Origin: Saccharopolyspora oryzae
Lineage (GTDB): Bacteria > Actinomycetota > Actinomycetes > Mycobacteriales > Pseudonocardiaceae
Direction: 5' to 3'
DNA: 64,000 bases
NCBI RefSeq assembly: GCF_027853915.1
Contig: NZ_JAQGLA010000037.1
Span: 1 to 64,000, forward strand
Of the stretch, positions 48,749 to 56,781 are shown one piece after another (positions within the stretch are counted from its first letter, which is position 1; each line of letters begins with the position of its first letter). Made by a program: the position numbers and the translations under genes. A model generated the notes under the pieces. The model was not told where the DNA came from and did not search any database. It was given only the letters and a program-made list of their open reading frames with translations.

Positions 48749-50359
48749 GTGCCAACCCCCTGGTGGCGAAACGCGGTCGTCTACCAGGTCCTCCCGCGCA
48801 GCTTCGCCGACGCCAGCGGAGACGGAATCGGCGACCTCCCCGGCCTGACGTCCAAACTGGACCACCTCACCGACCTCGGCGTGGACGCCCTCTGGCTGAC
48901 CCCCTGCTACCGGTCCCCGTGGACGGACGCGGGCTACGACATCACCGACCACCGCAAAGTGGATCCAGCCCTCGGCACGCTCGCCGACTTCGACCGGATG
49001 CTCGCCGAAGCCCACGCCAGAGGCCTCCGCGTCCTCCTCGACGTGGTCCCGAACCACACCTCGGACCAGCACGAGTGGTTCCGCCGAGCACTGGCCGCCA
49101 CCCCGGGTTCCCCGGAGCGCGATCGCTACGTCTTCAAGGACGGCAGGGCCCCGGACCGTCCGCCGAGCAACTGGGAGTCCCGCTTCGGCGGTTCGGCCTG
49201 GACCCGGACCTCCGACGGGCAGTGGTACCTGCACCTGTTCGCCCCGGAACAACCGGACCTGAACTGGCGCGACCCGCGAGTCCGCGAGGAGTTCGCCGGC
49301 ATCCTCCGCTTCTGGGGCGATCGGGGCGTGGACGGATTCCGCATCGACGTGGCCGCAGCCCTGGTCAAGGACCTGCGAGAACCCCTCCGGGACGTGGTGG
49401 GCGGCGAGGGCTGCGAGGGGCTCGACGATTTCGCGGCCAACCCGGACCACCCGTTCCTGGACCGGCCGGAGGTCCACGAGATCTACCGCGAGTGGAACCG
49501 GATCTTCCACGAGTTCGATCCGCCGCTGATCGGCGTGGCCGAGGCGTGGGTCCGGGGCGATCGCCGGGTCCGCTACATCCGCCCGGGCGAGCTCCAGCAG
49601 GCGTTCAACTTCGAGTTCCTGCGGGTGCGCTGGCGGGCCGCGGACTACCGCCGGGTGGTGGCGGAGTCGATCGCGGCAGCGCGTTCGGTGGGCCGGACGG
49701 CGACGTGGGCTCTGAACAACCACGACGTGGTGCGCCAGGTGTCGGTGCTCGGCCTGCCTCGTGGCGTCGACCCGCGCGTGTGGCTGACGACGAACGGCAC
49801 CGACCCGCCCGCCGACCTGGAGCTCGGCACCCGCCGGGCGAGGGCGGCGATCATGCTCGTGCTGGCGTTGCCCGGATCCGCCTACCTGTACCAGGGCGAG
49901 GAGCTGGGCCTGCCGGAAGTCGCCGACCTGCCAGCGCAGGTGCTGGGGGATCCGAAGCGCAGCGGCAAGGACAAGGGCCGCGACGGCTGCCGGGTCCCGC
50001 TGCCTTGGACCAGGGGCGGACCGTCGTTCGGTTTCGGCGGCCCCCGGCCGTGGCTGCCGCAACCCCGCGACTGGGGCGACTACTCGGTCGAGGCGCAACG
50101 AGGAGACCCCGACTCGATGTTGGAGCTCTACCGCTCAGCTCTGCGGCTGCGCCGGGAGTTCAGCGGTAATGAGTCGTTCAGCTGGGACGACGACCGGAAC
50201 GTCGGCGACGTCCTGGCCTTCCGGCGCGGCGAGGTCCTGGTCCTGGTGAACACCGGCAGCACCACCGCACCGCTCCCCGCCGGTTCGGTCCTGCTGGCCA
50301 GCTCCCCGCTCGAGGACGGCCTCCCCGCCGACACCGCCGTCTGGCTGCGCCGCGAATGA
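48749..50359 (+). CDS. GH13 alpha-glucosidase
   Basis: Protein of 536 aa of glycoside hydrolase family 13. Conserved regions: DVVPNHTS, nucleophile Asp in GFRIDVA, acid/base Glu in GVAEAWV and transition-state Asp in NNHDV; an early YQVLPRSFADASGDGIGDL signature fits oligo-1,6-/alpha-glucosidases. No signal peptide, so cytoplasmic degradation of imported malto-oligosaccharides or trehalose-like sugars is likely. GTG start after GAGGAGGA. No transporter is adjacent. Confidence 0.9.
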   Translation: MPTPWWRNAVVYQVLPRSFADASGDGIGDLPGLTSKLDHLTDLGVDALWLTPCYRSPWTDAGYDITDHRKVDPALGTLADFDRMLAEAHARGLRVLLDVVPNHTSDQHEWFRRALAATPGSPERDRYVFKDGRAPDRPPSNWESRFGGSAWTRTSDGQWYLHLFAPEQPDLNWRDPRVREEFAGILRFWGDRGVDGFRIDVAAALVKDLREPLRDVVGGEGCEGLDDFAANPDHPFLDRPEVHEIYREWNRIFHEFDPPLIGVAEAWVRGDRRVRYIRPGELQQAFNFEFLRVRWRAADYRRVVAESIAAARSVGRTATWALNNHDVVRQVSVLGLPRGVDPRVWLTTNGTDPPADLELGTRRARAAIMLVLALPGSAYLYQGEELGLPEVADLPAQVLGDPKRSGKDKGRDGCRVPLPWTRGGPSFGFGGPRPWLPQPRDWGDYSVEAQRGDPDSMLELYRSALRLRREFSGNESFSWDDDRNVGDVLAFRRGEVLVLVNTGSTTAPLPAGSVLLASSPLEDGLPADTAVWLRRE

Positions 50360-50409
50360 GAACGGGGACCTCCCGACCATTCAGGTCAGAAGGTCCCCGT
50401 GCGCGGTTC

Positions 50410-51810
50410 TCAGCTGCTCGCGCCGTTCAGCTTGGACTTCCGGCGCCCGTACCCGAAGTACACCGCCAGTCCGATCGCCGTCCACACCGCGAAGGTCAGC
50501 CAGGTGACGGTGTCCAGGCCGAAGATCAGGTACACGCACAGCGCCAGGCCCAGCAGCGGGATCCACGGCATCAGCGGCGTCCGGAAGCTGCGCGGCAACT
50601 CCGGCCGGGTCCGGCGCAGGACCAGGACGCCGATGTTGACCAGGCTGAACGCGACCAGGGTGCCGATGCTGGTCGCCTCGGCGAGCTGGTTGAGCGGCAC
50701 GACCGCGGCCAGCAGCGCCACCACGACGCCGACCAGGAGGGTGTTGCGGGCCGGCACCGCGCGCCTGTTGACCTGCGACAGCATGCCCGGCATCAGGCCG
50801 TCCCGGGACATCGAGACCAGGATCCGGGTCTGGCCGTACAGCACGGTCAGGACCACCGAGGCGATGGCGACCACCGCGCCGAACGCGAGCACCACCGAGG
50901 CCCAGCCCTGCCCGGTCACGATGCGCAGCGCGGTGGCCAGCGAGGCGTTGGAGTCGGCCAGCGCGTCGACGCCGACCGCGCCCACCGCGGCGAAGGCGAC
51001 CAGCACGTAGATCGCGGTGACGATGGCCAGCGACAGGATGATCGCGCGCGGCAGGTCCCGCTTCGGGTTGCGGGCTTCCTCACCTGCGGTGGAGGCCGCG
51101 TCGAAGCCGATGAAGGAGAAGAAGACGGCCGAGGCGCCCACCGAGATGCCGGCGAAGCCGTACGGGGCGAACGGCGCCATGTTGTCCGAGTTGAACGCGG
51201 TGATGGCCACCGCGACGAAGAACACCAGGACCGCGATCTTGAGCAGGGTGGTGATGGTGGTGACCCGCGCGCTTTCCCGCACGCCGCGCAGCAGCACGGA
51301 CGTGGCCAGCAGCACGATCAGCGCGGCCGGGATGTTGACCACGCCGCCTTCGCCGGGTGGTGCGGACAGCACGTCCGGGATGGTGACACCGACGGTGCCC
51401 TGCAGGAACTCGTTCAGGTAGCCGCCCCAGCCGACGGCGACCGCTGCGACGGACACGCCGTACTCCAGCAGCAGGCACCAGCCGCAGATCCAGGCGACGA
51501 GTTCGCCGAGCGTGGCGTAGGTGTAGGAGTAGGCGGAACCGGACACCGGGACGCTGCCGGCGAGTTCGGCGTAGGCCAGGGCGGAGCACAGCGCGGCCAG
51601 GCCGGCCAGCACGAAGGACACGACCACCGCGGGTCCGGCGGCCGGGGCGGCTTCGGCCAGCACCACGAAGATCCCGGTTCCGAGCGTCGCGCCGACCGAG
51701 AGCGCCACCAGGGGGACCAGGCCGAGGGTGCGGCGCAGCTGGGTGTGCGAGCCCTCGTCGGCGAGTTGCTCAGCGGGTTTGACGCGCATCAGGGTTCGGG
51801 CGAATGACAC
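50410..51810 (-). CDS. APC-family amino acid permease
   Basis: Protein of 466 aa with 12 transmembrane helices. Helix 1 has the substrate-binding GATLGTGIFV motif of cationic/other amino acid transporters (CAT/YfnA-like), and there is FSFIGFDAASTAGEEARNP in the conserved loop. GTG 51810 gives the family-like N terminus MSFARTLMRVKP; no ribosome binding site is visible and a TAACGT lies a few bases upstream. Divergent from nucS. Confidence 0.9.
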   Translation of the reverse strand: MSFARTLMRVKPAEQLADEGSHTQLRRTLGLVPLVALSVGATLGTGIFVVLAEAAPAAGPAVVVSFVLAGLAALCSALAYAELAGSVPVSGSAYSYTYATLGELVAWICGWCLLLEYGVSVAAVAVGWGGYLNEFLQGTVGVTIPDVLSAPPGEGGVVNIPAALIVLLATSVLLRGVRESARVTTITTLLKIAVLVFFVAVAITAFNSDNMAPFAPYGFAGISVGASAVFFSFIGFDAASTAGEEARNPKRDLPRAIILSLAIVTAIYVLVAFAAVGAVGVDALADSNASLATALRIVTGQGWASVVLAFGAVVAIASVVLTVLYGQTRILVSMSRDGLMPGMLSQVNRRAVPARNTLLVGVVVALLAAVVPLNQLAEATSIGTLVAFSLVNIGVLVLRRTRPELPRSFRTPLMPWIPLLGLALCVYLIFGLDTVTWLTFAVWTAIGLAVYFGYGRRKSKLNGASS

Positions 51811-51921
51811 GAGCGGTAACGTTATCTCGCCCAGCGGGAACATCGAGGTCCGACCTGGCTCGACCCGCCGGTGGACACGGGGGTGCTCGGCTTCTCGATC
51901 GGCGCCCGTACGCTGTGCCGG

Positions 51922-52581
51922 GTGCGACTCGTCATTGCCCGCTGCCAGGTGGACTACATCGGCCGACTCACCGCGCATCTGCCCATGGCGCAGCGCTTGC
52001 TGCTGGTGAAGTCCGACGGTTCGGTGTCGGTGCACTCGGACGACCGGGCCTACAAGCCGTTGAACTGGATGAGCCCGCCGTGCTGGCTGATCGAGGATCC
52101 GGGCGTGTGGACGGTGCAGAACAAGGCCGGCGAGAAGCTGGTGATCACCGTCGAAGAGGTGCTGCACGACTCCAAGCACGAGCTGGGCGTCGAGCCGGGC
52201 CTGGTCAAGGACGGCGTCGAAGCGCACCTGCAGGAGCTGCTGGCCGAGCACGTGACGACGCTGGGCGAGGGGTGGTCGCTGGTGCGCCGCGAGTACCCGA
52301 CCGCGATCGGCCCGGTGGACCTGATGTGCCGGGACGCCAACGGCGCGAGCGTGGCGGTGGAGATCAAGCGGCGCGGCGAGATCGACGGCGTCGAGCAGCT
52401 GACCCGCTACTTGGAGCTGCTCAACCGCGACCCGCTACTGTCCCCGGTGACCGGCATCTTCGCGGCGCAGCAGATCAAGCCGCAGGCCCGCACGTTGGCG
52501 GAAGACCGGGGCATCCGCTGCGTGGTGCTCGACTACGAGAAGCTGCGCGGCATCGAGCCGGACGAGTACCGGCTGTTCTGA
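51922..52581 (+). CDS. nucS: Endonuclease NucS (EndoMS), mismatch-specific
   Basis: Protein of 219 aa. N-terminal DNA-binding beta domain ([15 protein letters not shown]) and C-terminal RecB-like nuclease with GPVDLMCRD and [20 protein letters not shown] catalytic residues. In actinobacteria lacking MutS/MutL, NucS supports non-canonical mismatch repair with the sliding clamp; the C-terminal LF ending fits a clamp-binding tail. GTG 51922 follows TACGCT (51909-51914) by 7 bases with no ribosome binding site, so it is probably leaderless. Confidence 0.95.
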   Translation: MRLVIARCQVDYIGRLTAHLPMAQRLLLVKSDGSVSVHSDDRAYKPLNWMSPPCWLIEDPGVWTVQNKAGEKLVITVEEVLHDSKHELGVEPGLVKDGVEAHLQELLAEHVTTLGEGWSLVRREYPTAIGPVDLMCRDANGASVAVEIKRRGEIDGVEQLTRYLELLNRDPLLSPVTGIFAAQQIKPQARTLAEDRGIRCVVLDYEKLRGIEPDEYRLF

Positions 52582-52590
52582 TCTTCTGCT

Positions 52591-52637
52591 GAGAAGGGGC
52601 GCTTCCCGGGCATCGGTGCTGGGAGGCGCCCCTTCTC
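52591..52637. terminator. Bidirectional hairpin between nucS and SDR
   Basis: 17-pair stem (GAGAAGGGGCGCTTCCC with GGGAGGCGCCCCTTCTC, one U-G wobble), between two convergent genes. Confidence 0.88.
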
Positions 52638-52640
52638 GCG

Positions 52641-53423
52641 TCAGGCGGTCTTGATCGCGCCGCCGTCGACGAGGTGGTCGGCGCCTGCGGTGCTCGCCGC
52701 GTGCGGGGAAGCGAGGAAGGCGACCAGCGCCGCGACTTCGGTCGGTTCGACCAGGCGTCCGGTGGTCATGCCCGCTTCCGCCGGGAGCTGGGCGAGCAGG
52801 TCGGCCAGCGGGATGCCGAGCGCGTCCGCGAGCTGTGCGCCGTGCCCGTCGGCGCCCTCCCACATCGAGGTGCGCACCGGGCCGGGGGAGATGGTGTTGA
52901 CCCGCACGCCCTGCGGTCCGACTTCGGTGGACAGGGCTTTGCTGAACGCGGTCAGCGCTGCCTTGGCGGTGGTGTAGGGCATCGGTCCGGAGTGCGGCAG
53001 CCGGGCGCCGACCGACGAGATGTTGACGATGGCGCCCTTGCGGTCGAGCAGGCTCGGCAGTGCTGCGCGGGTGGTGCGCACCGCGCTGAAGAAGTTCAGC
53101 TCGAAGGTCTGCTGCCACTGCTCGTCGGTGAGCTCGGCGAATCCGGCGACCAGGCCGCCGTCGCCGCCTCCGACGTTGTTGACCAGAAGGTCTAGCGGTC
53201 CTGCCTCGGCGATCGCCCGGTCGACCAGGTGCTTCGGCGCGTCGGGCTCGGACAGGTCGGCGGGGATTCCGATGGCGCCCGTCGCCGCCAGTTCCGGCGA
53301 GATCGTGCGCGCCGCTGCGACCACGCGCATGCCTTCGGCGGTGAGCGCGGATGCGATGGCCAGGCCGATGCCGCGGCTGGCGCCGGTCACGAGGGCGGTC
53401 TTGCCGGAAAGCTGCAGGTCCAC
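52641..53423 (-). CDS. Short-chain dehydrogenase/reductase, TetR-linked
   Basis: Protein of 260 aa, classical SDR: TGASRGIG nucleotide loop, NNVGG, catalytic Ser in NISSVGARL and YTTAK. GTG start after GAGGAGG. Substrate unknown; ARTI after strand 2 suggests NADP(H). A strong promoter lies upstream (-35 TTGCAA at 53489-53484, 17 bases, -10 TATAGT at 53466-53461, - strand) with the TetR operator lying in its spacer, so the gene is almost certainly repressed by the divergent TetR protein. Confidence 0.92.
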   Translation of the reverse strand: MDLQLSGKTALVTGASRGIGLAIASALTAEGMRVVAAARTISPELAATGAIGIPADLSEPDAPKHLVDRAIAEAGPLDLLVNNVGGGDGGLVAGFAELTDEQWQQTFELNFFSAVRTTRAALPSLLDRKGAIVNISSVGARLPHSGPMPYTTAKAALTAFSKALSTEVGPQGVRVNTISPGPVRTSMWEGADGHGAQLADALGIPLADLLAQLPAEAGMTTGRLVEPTEVAALVAFLASPHAASTAGADHLVDGGAIKTA

Positions 53424-53459
53424 GCCTGCCTCCTCTGTTGCGTCGAGAGTGACGCGACA

Positions 53460-53498
53460 AACTATAGAGATGCAACATAGATGTTGCAACTAATAGTT
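53460..53498. promoter_or_regulatory. Nested dyad: TetR operator over the SDR promoter
   Basis: Inner perfect palindrome TGCAACAT-AG-ATGTTGCA (53471-53488) within outer arms AACTAT (53460-53465) and ATAGTT (53493-53498). On the - strand the same bases hold -35 TTGCAA and -10 TATAGT with 17-base spacing, so a repressor bound here blocks the SDR promoter. Confidence 0.8.
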
Positions 53499-53528
53499 CA
53501 GCTGGGACAGTGCTGTAGTGTTCGCCGG

Positions 53529-54080
53529 GTGACGCGAGCGATGCGGGCGGACTCGGAGCGGACGGTTCAGGTGATCCTGGAGGCCGCTGAGCGCGTGCTG
53601 CGCGCAGATCCGGGAGCGTCCATGGCGCAGATCGCCGAGGCCGCGGGGGTCGCGCGCACCACGGTGCACCGCCGGTTCGCCAGCCGGGAGTCGCTGGTGG
53701 AGGCGATGGCCGTCTGGGCGGCCGAGCAGTTCCGCGACGCCGTCGCGACGGCCCGCCCGGACACTGCTCCGCCGCTGGTCGCGCTGCACCAGGTCACCGC
53801 CAACGTGCTGCGGGTGAAGGTCGACTGGGGTTTCGCGATGAGCCGGACCGCAGGTGGCGAGGTCGAGCGCATCCACGAAGAGGTGCGGCAGTCCTGCATC
53901 GACCTGTTCGGCCGCGCTGCGGATTCAGGTGTGCTGCGCGCGGACGTGGACCGGGAGTGGGCTCGGCGGGTCTACTACGCGCTGATCCACGAGGCCGCCG
54001 AAGCCGGCTGGGACGGCGGCGACGTCGACGAGCTGGCGGCGCGGGTGGTCGACACGCTGCTGAAAGGCGTCGGGGTCTGA
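53529..54080 (+). CDS. TetR-family transcriptional regulator
   Basis: Protein of 183 aa with N-terminal TetR HTH (ASMAQIAEAAGVARTTVHRRFASRESLVEAM) and a helical ligand/dimer domain. Divergent from the SDR gene; the 18-bp palindrome at 53471-53488 is its likely operator. GTG 53529 lies 7 bases after TAGTGT (53516-53521) without a ribosome binding site, so a leaderless, probably autoregulated, transcript is expected. Confidence 0.92.
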   Translation: MTRAMRADSERTVQVILEAAERVLRADPGASMAQIAEAAGVARTTVHRRFASRESLVEAMAVWAAEQFRDAVATARPDTAPPLVALHQVTANVLRVKVDWGFAMSRTAGGEVERIHEEVRQSCIDLFGRAADSGVLRADVDREWARRVYYALIHEAAEAGWDGGDVDELAARVVDTLLKGVGV

Positions 54081-54082
54081 GC

Positions 54083-54268
54083 TCAGGTGCCGTCGGGCTC
54101 GCCCGTGCGGCAGGTGTTCAAGTGCAGCGCCGGCCACGGCGCGATGAGGTCGGCGAGATGTCGCAGGAATGCGGTCGACCGGTCTTGTCCGGTGCCGGCC
54201 TTTCCGGCGGAGTCGATCGGGGCCTCGGCGAGTCCGGCGATGATGGCCAAGTCGATTCGGGCGTTCAC
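54083..54268 (-). CDS. Small hypothetical protein
   Basis: Protein of 61 aa with an excellent ribosome binding site (GGGGGAGGAG 4 bases before GTG 54268) and normal G/C-rich third positions. No transmembrane segment and no recognised domain; it contains a DRSTAFLRHLADLIAPW segment that should be helical. Convergent with the tetR gene, its stop codon 3 bases away. Confidence 0.55.
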   Translation of the reverse strand: MNARIDLAIIAGLAEAPIDSAGKAGTGQDRSTAFLRHLADLIAPWPALHLNTCRTGEPDGT

Positions 54269-54517
54269 GGCTCCTCCCCCTGGACCGCTGCGCGTGTACC
54301 TGATGTGACGGTACCGGTCACAATCCGTCGCAGGTGGGTTGCGCTTCGCATATCACTCGCTTGGCCCCGCCTCTCGGCGCCGATGATCGATTCAGTTGCG
54401 GATCCAACGAATTGATATCGGGTCGGTGTGAGCTGCTGCACTGTGCGGTACTGTCCGGCTGCGGTTGCCGAGTGGTGGTTGTCGTTGGACTTTGTTGGGT
54501 CTGGAGGTGGGGTAGCG

Positions 54518-56203
54518 GTGCTGCTAGCCCAGGGGCGGTTGCTGGATGCGAATCCCGTCGACTACGTGCTGTTGGCGTTGTACTTCGCGTTCGTGCTGGG
54601 TATCGGGTATTTGGCTCGGCGGGCGGTGTCGACGAGCCTGGACTTCTTCCTGTCGGGCCGGGCGCTGCCGGCGTGGGTGACCGGGTTGGCGTTCATCTCG
54701 GCGAACCTGGGCGCTATTGAGATCATCGGCATGTCGGCCAATGGTGCTCAATACGGAATGCCGACGATGCATTATTTCTGGGTCGGCGCGGTGCCCGCCA
54801 TGCTCTTCTTGGGCGTGGTGATGATGCCGTTCTACTACGGCTCGAAGGTGCGCAGTGTTCCCGAGTTCATGTTGCGGCGTTTTGGTCGTGCCGCGCATTT
54901 GGTGAATGGTATTTCTTTCGCGGTCGCGCAGGTTCTGATCGCCGGCGTGAACCTGTTCCTGTTGGCCAGCATCGTGAATGCGCTGCTGGGTTGGCCGTTG
55001 TGGGTTTCGGTGTTGATCGCGGCGGCGATCGTGCTGTCGTACACGGCGCTCGGCGGTTTGTCGGCGGCGATCTACAACGAGGTCCTGCAGTTCTTCGTGA
55101 TCGTGGCGGCGCTGCTGCCGCTGACGATCGTGGGCCTGATCAAGGTCGGTGGCGTGCAGGGCCTGATCGACAAGGTCACCGCTGGTCCGGGCGGTGCGGA
55201 GCAGCTCTCGGCCTGGCCGGGCACCGAGCTGACCGGCTTCTCCAACCCGGTGTGGAGCGTGATCGGGCTGGTGTTCGGTCTGGGATTCGTGCTCTCGTTC
55301 GGGTATTGGACGACGAACTTCGTCGAGGTGCAGCGCGCGATGGCCTCGAAGAGCATGTCGGCCGCCCAGCGCACGCCGATCATCGGTGCGTTCCCGAAGA
55401 TGTTCATCCCGTTCATCGTGATCATTCCGGGCATGATCGCCGCGGTGGTGATCCCGGAGATGAGCGAGTACAAGGCCGCCGGTGGACCGGAAGGCGGATC
55501 GCTGAGCTACAACGACGCGATCTTGTTGTTGATGCGGGATCTGCTGCCCAACGGAATCCTGGGCATCGCGCTGGCCGGTTTGCTGGCGTCGTTCATGGCG
55601 GGCATGGCGGCGAACCTGTCGTCGTTCAACACGGTGTTCACCTACGACATCTGGCAGACCTACATCGTGCGGGACCGGCCGGACAGCTACTACCTGAACA
55701 TGGGCCGCTGGGTGACCGTCGGCGCGACGCTGGCGGCGGTGGGCACCGCGTTCATCGCCTCCGGCTACTCGAACCTGATGGACTACTTGCAGCAGCTGTT
55801 CTCGTTCTTCAACGCGCCGCTGTTCGCCACGTTCATCCTCGGCATGTTCTGGAAGCGGATGACCCCGCACGCCGGTTGGGCCGGTCTGGTGCTGGGCACG
55901 GTGTCCGCGGTGGTGGTGTTCGCGATGTCCGAGACCGGGGTGCTGGACCTGCCGGGCCAGGGCGCGAGCTTCGTGGGCGCCGGCGTGGCGTTCGTGGTCG
56001 ACATCATCGTCAGCGTCGTGGTGTCGTTGGTGACCAAGCCGAAGCCGGAGACCGAGCTGGCCGGGCTGGTGTACTCGCTGACGCCGCGGTCGAGCCGCCA
56101 GGCGGCGACCAGCGGCGAGGACGCCGGCTGGTACCGCCGTCCGGGTCTGCTGGCCGGTATCGCGCTGGTCCTGGTCATCGCCCTCAACATCATCTTCGCC
56201 TGA
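54518..56203 (+). CDS. Sodium:solute symporter (SSS), SglT/MctP-like
   Basis: Protein of 561 aa with about 14 transmembrane helices. GYLARRAVSTSLDFFLSGRALPAW and ISANLGAIEIIGMSANG match the SSS N-terminal region. The long form with extra C-terminal helices resembles vSGLT-like sugar or monocarboxylate carriers; the solute is not assignable. GTG 54518 follows GGAGGTGG by about 7 bases. A small membrane-protein gene starts 17 bases after its stop codon. Confidence 0.88.
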   Translation: MLLAQGRLLDANPVDYVLLALYFAFVLGIGYLARRAVSTSLDFFLSGRALPAWVTGLAFISANLGAIEIIGMSANGAQYGMPTMHYFWVGAVPAMLFLGVVMMPFYYGSKVRSVPEFMLRRFGRAAHLVNGISFAVAQVLIAGVNLFLLASIVNALLGWPLWVSVLIAAAIVLSYTALGGLSAAIYNEVLQFFVIVAALLPLTIVGLIKVGGVQGLIDKVTAGPGGAEQLSAWPGTELTGFSNPVWSVIGLVFGLGFVLSFGYWTTNFVEVQRAMASKSMSAAQRTPIIGAFPKMFIPFIVIIPGMIAAVVIPEMSEYKAAGGPEGGSLSYNDAILLLMRDLLPNGILGIALAGLLASFMAGMAANLSSFNTVFTYDIWQTYIVRDRPDSYYLNMGRWVTVGATLAAVGTAFIASGYSNLMDYLQQLFSFFNAPLFATFILGMFWKRMTPHAGWAGLVLGTVSAVVVFAMSETGVLDLPGQGASFVGAGVAFVVDIIVSVVVSLVTKPKPETELAGLVYSLTPRSSRQAATSGEDAGWYRRPGLLAGIALVLVIALNIIFA

Positions 56204-56219
56204 CCGAGGAGGTCTTCCC

Positions 56220-56471
56220 ATGCCAGGACAGGGTTCCGGCCATTCCGCGGGTGCCTTCGACATCCGCACCGTCATCGCGCTGCTGTTCGCCATCTACGGC
56301 GTGGTGATCACCGTCGTCGGCGTCGTGCAGCCGCAGTCCGAGATCGACAAGTCGGCGGGCGTGAACATCAACCTCTGGGCGGGCATCGGCATGCTCGTCT
56401 TCGCCGCGGTCTTCATCGCCTGGGCGCGCCTGCGCCCGATCCGGGTCCCGGACGAAGTCGGCGAGCAGTAA
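56220..56471 (+). CDS. Small two-helix membrane protein, symporter partner
   Basis: Protein of 83 aa with two transmembrane helices (about 15-37 and 50-68) and a short acidic tail. GAGGAGG lies before the ATG. Its place directly after the SSS gene mirrors the DUF3311 and DUF485 partners of the other two symporters in the window, though it is a different family. Stop codon is 4 bases before repeat copy 3. Confidence 0.75.
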   Translation: MPGQGSGHSAGAFDIRTVIALLFAIYGVVITVVGVVQPQSEIDKSAGVNINLWAGIGMLVFAAVFIAWARLRPIRVPDEVGEQ

Positions 56472-56474
56472 AAC

Positions 56475-56670
56475 CTGTCTGACGCACTCGTTTTGCGTGG
56501 CGGTGCGGGTGGCGGAACCTCAGACGCCGCCTGGCTGCGGGATCCCGTTCTTATGTATGTCCGATACACGGCGAACGGGCTGTCCTCGCCAGGCGACGTC
56601 TGAGAACCCGCGGCGGTGCGAGCTGCGGGGGTGGGCTAAACGCCTCCGGCGTTTCAAAGCCAAAGACGGG
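56475..56670 (-). repeat. Structured interspersed repeat, copy 3
   Basis: Related to 1-180 and 27658-27840. Stems: AAACGCC/GGCGTTT (56638-56654), CTCAGACG (56519-56526) with CGTCTGAG (56597-56604), CGCCTGGC with GCCAGGCG, CCCGTTC (56544-56550) with GAACGGG (56573-56579), and TGTAT/ATACA. The strand is inferred from wobble polarity. With copy 2 it shares a TTCAA-rich, CAAAGA-containing flank after the terminal hairpin; with copy 1 it shares the other end exactly over 32 bases. Confidence 0.82.
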
Positions 56671-56687
56671 TTCTGAGAGCCCGCACC

Positions 56688-56731
56688 ACGACGACGGCGT
56701 CCGCACTCCACGGTGCGGGCGCCGTCGTCGT
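56688..56731 (+). terminator. Terminator after the symporter operon
   Basis: 19-pair stem starting ACGACGACGGCG and ending CGCCGTCGTCGT with one U-G wobble; the longest single hairpin in the window. Confidence 0.85.
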
Positions 56732-56781
56732 TGCAGCAGAACGACCGGTTCCCGTCTCGGAGCCGCGGGTCGATCGCTAAT

